Origin: Tetzosporium hominis
Lineage (GTDB): Bacteria; Bacillota; Bacilli; Bacillales_A; Planococcaceae
Reading direction: 5' to 3'
DNA: 64,000 bases
NCBI RefSeq assembly: GCF_002265435.1
Contig: NZ_NOKQ01000220.1
Location: 124,001 to 188,000, forward strand
In this document: positions 61,154 to 64,000 of the stretch, piece after piece
Numbering within the stretch: the stretch's first letter is position 1
Layout: every line of letters starts with the position of its first letter
Translations under genes and position numbers: made by a program
The notes under the pieces: generated by a model
What the model was told of the DNA's origin: nothing
The model's database searches: none
The model's input: only the letters and a program-made list of their open reading frames with translations

Positions 61154-61708
61154 ATGAATGTACGAGAAGCCATTGAGACAAGACGTTCGATTAAAAAGTT
61201 TAACGGGAAACCTGTTAGTAAAGAGCAATTGAACCAAATCGTGGAGGCAGGAACTTGGGCTCCAAACCACGGTACACGTGAACCTTGGCGTTTAGTAGGA
61301 GCTGTTGGGGAAGCGATGGACCGCATGGTAGACGCTATTAAAGAAGTGGCTGTTCCAAAGTGGCGCGATATGTCAGAAGAAGAACTGCAAGCGGCGTTAG
61401 CTAAGTTTATGCAACCGGGTGCTGTTTTATTTGTGATCGTTCCTGAAGATGCGCGTCAAAAAGAGCGCCTAGAAGATTTCAGCGCTGTCAGTGCCATGAT
61501 CCAAAATATGCAGCTTGCTGCTTGGGAGATGGAGATCGGTTCTTGCTGGAAGACACCTCCGTTTATCGACCATCCAAAATTCCGTCAGACTTTAGGCGTC
61601 AAACCAGGCGAACGCATCATCAGCATGCTACAGTTCGGCCACTTTGATGATATGCCGAAAGCGAAGCCACGGAAACCAGTGGCAGATATTCTTGAATACT
61701 TTGAGTGA
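61154..61708 (+). CDS. Nitroreductase family protein
   Basis: A 184-residue FMN-dependent oxidoreductase: VREAIETRRSIKKFNGKPV and EAGTWAPNHGTREPWRLV form the N-terminal FMN site, and the C-terminal KPGERIISMLQFGHFD completes the fold. Family members reduce nitro compounds, quinones or flavins with NAD(P)H. AGGAGA lies about 10 nt before the ATG. Single gene with a terminator. Confidence 0.9.
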   Translation: MNVREAIETRRSIKKFNGKPVSKEQLNQIVEAGTWAPNHGTREPWRLVGAVGEAMDRMVDAIKEVAVPKWRDMSEEELQAALAKFMQPGAVLFVIVPEDARQKERLEDFSAVSAMIQNMQLAAWEMEIGSCWKTPPFIDHPKFRQTLGVKPGERIISMLQFGHFDDMPKAKPRKPVADILEYFE

Positions 61709-61713
61709 GTGGG

Positions 61714-61743
61714 AAACCGGCCTTCAATAGGGTCGGTTTTTTT
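61714..61743 (+). terminator. Terminator of the nitroreductase gene
   Basis: AAACCGGCC-ttcaata-GGGTCGGTTTTTTT. The following 80 nt are G-rich with no feature I recognise. Confidence 0.85.
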
Positions 61744-61825
61744 GTTTGGGGGAGACCTTGCTAGGAAGGGGTTGGGTAGCTTGGGTGTGTGGTGGTGGCG
61801 GATTAGTTTCCATAAAACGAGGAAT

Positions 61826-61930
61826 GTAAGAGTGGGAGTCGCTAATGTAAGAGTGGAGCGAGTTACTGTCATAATAAAGTCCGCTACTGTCATAATGAGA
61901 GAACTTAATGTAATAATCACCTAACTAAAG
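61826..61930. repeat. 21-nt tandem repeat, five degenerate units
   Basis: Units start at 61826, 61847, 61868, 61889 and 61910: GTAAGAGTGGGAGTCGCTAAT, then GTAAGAGTGGAGCGAGTTACT, GTCATAATAAAGTCCGCTACT, GTCATAATGAGAGAACTTAAT, and a decayed fifth. The period of 21 nt is exact although the bases drift. On the minus strand it could encode seven-residue units (MTVADFI, MTVTRST), but there is no start signal. Confidence 0.8.
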
Positions 61931-61984
61931 TATTTCCACACGGGTTTTGATGAGATTTCCAGAGTGGAGTTCTCCACATCTAGA
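61931..61984 (-). repeat. 5'-half fragment of the structured element
   Basis: Minus strand CTAGATGTGGAGAACTCC followed by GGAAATCTCATCAAAACCC. It matches the left arm of copy 1 at 44811-44847 and lacks the right arm. It abuts copy 5 exactly at the CTAGATGTGGA boundary. Confidence 0.7.
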
Positions 61985-62107
61985 AGTAATCGAGTTGCGC
62001 CTCCTAGAAACACACACCAAATGACATCGCAACCGATGAGGCAGAGAGCGCCTCCCCGGTCACGCTGACATTTAGCGGAGTTTCTGGACAGTCGGCTCCA
62101 CATCTTA
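61985..62107 (-). repeat. Structured 3'-end element, copy 5
   Basis: Minus strand: AAGATGTGGAGCC start, CAGAAAC paired with GTTTCT, CTAAATG with CATTTGG, ACCG with CGGT, apical GAGGCG-ctctc-TGCCTC (62054-62038), and end GCGCAACTCGATTACTTCTAGA. It lies just downstream of the dipeptidase terminator and in the same orientation as that gene. Confidence 0.8.
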
Positions 62108-62111
62108 ATAT

Positions 62112-62136
62112 AAAAATCCGGCCACAAGGGCCGGAC
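62112..62136 (-). terminator. Terminator of the dipeptidase gene
   Basis: Minus strand TCCGGCC-cttgt-GGCCGGATTTTT. Confidence 0.92.
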
Positions 62137-62140
62137 CACT

Positions 62141-63535
62141 TTATTTCTTAAGTTGTTCAGGAGTATACTGCGCCATCTGTTCATAGTAATTACCGATAAC
62201 ACGTAATCCTTTATCAAAGTTCTCCAAATGGAAGTGCTCATTTGGTGCGTGGAAGTTTTCCGTCGCTAAACCAAAGCCCATCAATACGACAGGAAGTCCT
62301 AGGATCTCGTCGAATGACGCCACGATTGGAATCGACCCTCCGCCACGAACGTAAGCAGTTGGGACATTATATACTGCTTCGTAACTCGCTCCTGCAGTTT
62401 GGATGGCAGGGTGGTCATAAGGAGTGATGAACGGCTTTCCTTTATCGAATTCAGAGACCGTCACTTCCACACCTTCAGGCTTGTTCGCTTCAACGTGTGC
62501 TTTAAGTTTCGCCACGATTTCATCTGGATCTTGGTCTGGTACAAGGCGGCAAGTGATCTTCGCACCAGCTTCGTTTGGAAGCACGGTCTTGATTCCTTCG
62601 CCTGAGAAACCACCGAAGACGCCGTTAATTTCAAGAGTTGGACGAGCCCACACACGTTCTAAGTGTGTATAACCAGGTTCGCCGAATAGAGCAGGAACTT
62701 CAAGTTCATTCTTCAGCGCCTCTTCATCAAAGTTGAGTGCAGCATAAGCTTCGCGCTCCTCATCAGCAAGAGGACGGACGTTGTCGTAGAACCCGTCGAC
62801 TTGAATCGTGCCTTCTTTGTCTCGGAACGATGCGAGCAGCTCTACAATTGCGTGTAGCGCATTTTGGACGCCGCCTCCGTAAAGACCTGAGTGCAAGTCG
62901 CCTTTTGCACCTTTTACATCGATTTGAATGCCGGCAAGACCACGAAGGCCGTAACACACTGCTGGCTGTCCAGGACCTTGCATACCTGTATCGGAGATGA
63001 CGATGACATCAGCTGCAAGAGCTTCTTTATTTTCTTCAACATAAGCATCTAAGTTCGGGCTTCCGATTTCTTCTTCGCCTTCGATTAAGAACTTGATGTT
63101 GACCGGAAGTTCGCCTGTTTCTTTAAGTAACGCTTCTACTGCTTTGACGTGCATGAACACTTGACCTTTGTCGTCACTTGCGCCTCGTGCAAAGATCTTT
63201 TCATCTCGAATTGTGGCTTCAAACGGAGCTGTTTCCCATAGGTGAAGCGGATCTACTGGTTGCACATCGTAATGGCCGTACATTAAAATAGTTGGTTTTC
63301 CTGGAGCGTGTAACCAGTCCGCATAGACAACTGGATGACCTGCAGTTGGATCAATCTTAACGTTTTCAAGACCGGCTTTTTTCAAAGCCTCTGCCAACCA
63401 GTCGGCTCCTTTTTTCATATCTTCTTTGTGTTCAGATAACGAAGAAATACTTGGAATCGCTAAAAATTCTTTGAGCTCCGCTAAGTGTGCCTCGCGGTGG
63501 TCTGCGAAATAACGATCTAGCTGTGGTGAATGCAT
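62141..63535 (-). CDS. M20 family dipeptidase
   Basis: A 464-residue zinc peptidase. PTILMYGHYDVQPVDP (metal ligands His, Asp), FLIEGEEEIGSPNLD (catalytic Glu-Glu), SDTGMQGPGQPAVCYGLRGL and GFGLATENFHAPNEH (C-terminal His) are diagnostic of the M20 dipeptidase subgroup related to carnosinases. It probably releases amino acids from dipeptides in the cytoplasm. GAGGG lies 5-6 nt before the ATG. Single gene with a strong terminator. Confidence 0.93.
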   Translation of the reverse strand: MHSPQLDRYFADHREAHLAELKEFLAIPSISSLSEHKEDMKKGADWLAEALKKAGLENVKIDPTAGHPVVYADWLHAPGKPTILMYGHYDVQPVDPLHLWETAPFEATIRDEKIFARGASDDKGQVFMHVKAVEALLKETGELPVNIKFLIEGEEEIGSPNLDAYVEENKEALAADVIVISDTGMQGPGQPAVCYGLRGLAGIQIDVKGAKGDLHSGLYGGGVQNALHAIVELLASFRDKEGTIQVDGFYDNVRPLADEEREAYAALNFDEEALKNELEVPALFGEPGYTHLERVWARPTLEINGVFGGFSGEGIKTVLPNEAGAKITCRLVPDQDPDEIVAKLKAHVEANKPEGVEVTVSEFDKGKPFITPYDHPAIQTAGASYEAVYNVPTAYVRGGGSIPIVASFDEILGLPVVLMGFGLATENFHAPNEHFHLENFDKGLRVIGNYYEQMAQYTPEQLKK

Positions 63536-63684
63536 CGAATCCCTCTTTCTTGTAGTTAGAATCTCTGTTTAAGTATAGCAAACTTTCAGAATAGCAGAGC
63601 TTCAAATGCAAGTTTGCGGGGAAATATGATATAGTAGTTCTATTATAATTTTGAGCGTTAGTACATAGGGGGAATAACAAACCA

Positions 63685-64000
63685 ATGGAATTTGTCTATT
63701 TAGGCATCTGTTTAGCACTGTCGTTTTTCTTTTCAGGCAGTGAAACTGCATTAACTGCAGTCAATAGGATGAAGGTCCAGCTTAGAGCGGAGCAAGGAGA
63801 CCGTGCGTCTCAGAAACTACTTGTGCTTCTTTCTAAGCCGGACCGAATGATTACAACAATCTTGATCGGGAACAACATCGTAAATATCGCGATGCCGACC
63901 TTGTTGACAATCATCGCGTTACAATATGGCTGGGATATTGCTGTTGCAACGGCTGTCTTGACCATCTTAATTATTATCTTTGGTGAAGTGTTGCCAAAAA
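63685..64000 (+). CDS. CNNM/CorC-type transporter (DUF21 domain), truncated by window end
   Basis: The first 105 residues of a membrane protein. LSFFFSGSETALTAVNRMKV and LLIGNNIVNIA-like segments (TTILIGNNIVNIAMPTLL, then IIIFGEVLPK) are characteristic of the DUF21/CNNM domain of HlyC/CorC family ion transporters, often magnesium-related. GGGGGA lies about 13 nt before the ATG at 63685. A TATAAT box at 63651-63656 is a likely -10. CBS and CorC-HlyC domains are expected beyond the window. Confidence 0.88.
   Translation, partial: MEFVYLGICLALSFFFSGSETALTAVNRMKVQLRAEQGDRASQKLLVLLSKPDRMITTILIGNNIVNIAMPTLLTIIALQYGWDIAVATAVLTILIIIFGEVLPK

Noticed and set aside
61585-61920. Minus-strand frame of 111 codons with seven-residue repeats
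   Set aside because: It overlaps the nitroreductase gene antisense, has no ribosome site, and is explained by the 21-nt tandem repeat.
43-63990. Insertion sequence or prophage
   Set aside because: No transposase, integrase or phage structural gene is present; the repeats have no coding capacity of their own.

Overview
The window is chromosomal DNA of a low-GC Gram-positive bacterium of the order Bacillales. I infer a Planococcaceae-like relative (Planococcus, Sporosarcina and similar) but cannot prove the genus. The reasons are AGGAGG-type ribosome sites, several sigma-B-type promoters (GTTTAN, 13-15 nt, GGGTAT-like), a CcpA cre site, a bacillithiol-linked YtxJ protein, an RsbR/STAS stressosome protein, a YheI/YheH ABC pair and a FakB/PlsY lipid pair. 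There are no rRNA or tRNA genes, prophage, CRISPR array or intact transposase.

Layout. 1-9.1 kb: an OpuC-type osmoprotectant importer, then housekeeping genes (acetamidase, methyltransferase, oligoendopeptidase F, a phytoene-desaturase-like oxidoreductase). 8.3-9.3 kb: a secreted TIM-barrel protein behind a cyclic-di-GMP-I riboswitch. 9.4-18.5 kb: a general-stress neighbourhood, with sigma-B-like promoters before a small acidic lipoprotein, a multi-helix channel-like protein, a YusW lipoprotein, a small helical protein and a YflT-domain protein, plus ytxJ and an rsbR-like gene. 18.8-25.0 kb: a compact operon of receiver-domain protein, HEAT-repeat membrane protein, processive GT2 glycosyltransferase and a 966-residue anchored glycosidase-like protein, probably an uncharacterised exopolysaccharide machine. 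25.0-29.8 kb: rhodanese lipoprotein, topoisomerase III, a second YflT protein, a DUF1028 protein and a class-I amidotransferase-like hydrolase. 30.0-40.6 kb: a Gram-positive Pel-type operon (epimerase-PelD fusion, PelE-like, PelA-deacetylase-like, PelF, PelG, CotH-like kinase, VTC-like polymerase, DUF4956), followed convergently by a GH114-like polygalactosaminidase. 42-64 kb: mostly metabolic and transport genes (flavin reductase, TVP38, aldehyde and saccharopine dehydrogenases, ThrE halves, a PAS-GGDEF-EAL phosphodiesterase, YheI/YheH, GNAT, glycerophosphodiesterase, FakB-PlsY, nitroreductase, M20 dipeptidase, a truncated CNNM/CorC-type transporter).

Two themes stand out. First, c-di-GMP and surface polysaccharide recur in one window: a c-di-GMP riboswitch, a PelD-type c-di-GMP receptor fused to a sugar epimerase, a catalytically complete EAL phosphodiesterase, and two separate polysaccharide loci with their own hydrolase-like proteins. 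Second, a family of structured intergenic repeats of about 120 nt has covarying long hairpins with an apical GAGGCG...TGCCTC, boundary motifs like TAGATGTGGA and GCAACTCGAT, and a strong tendency to begin at or just after the stop codon of the upstream gene in the same orientation. A larger related repeat of about 350 nt occurs as an inverted pair 17 kb apart, and one copy is interrupted by a 120-nt element at the tip of a palindrome. I do not recognise this family; it is the best candidate here for something undescribed.
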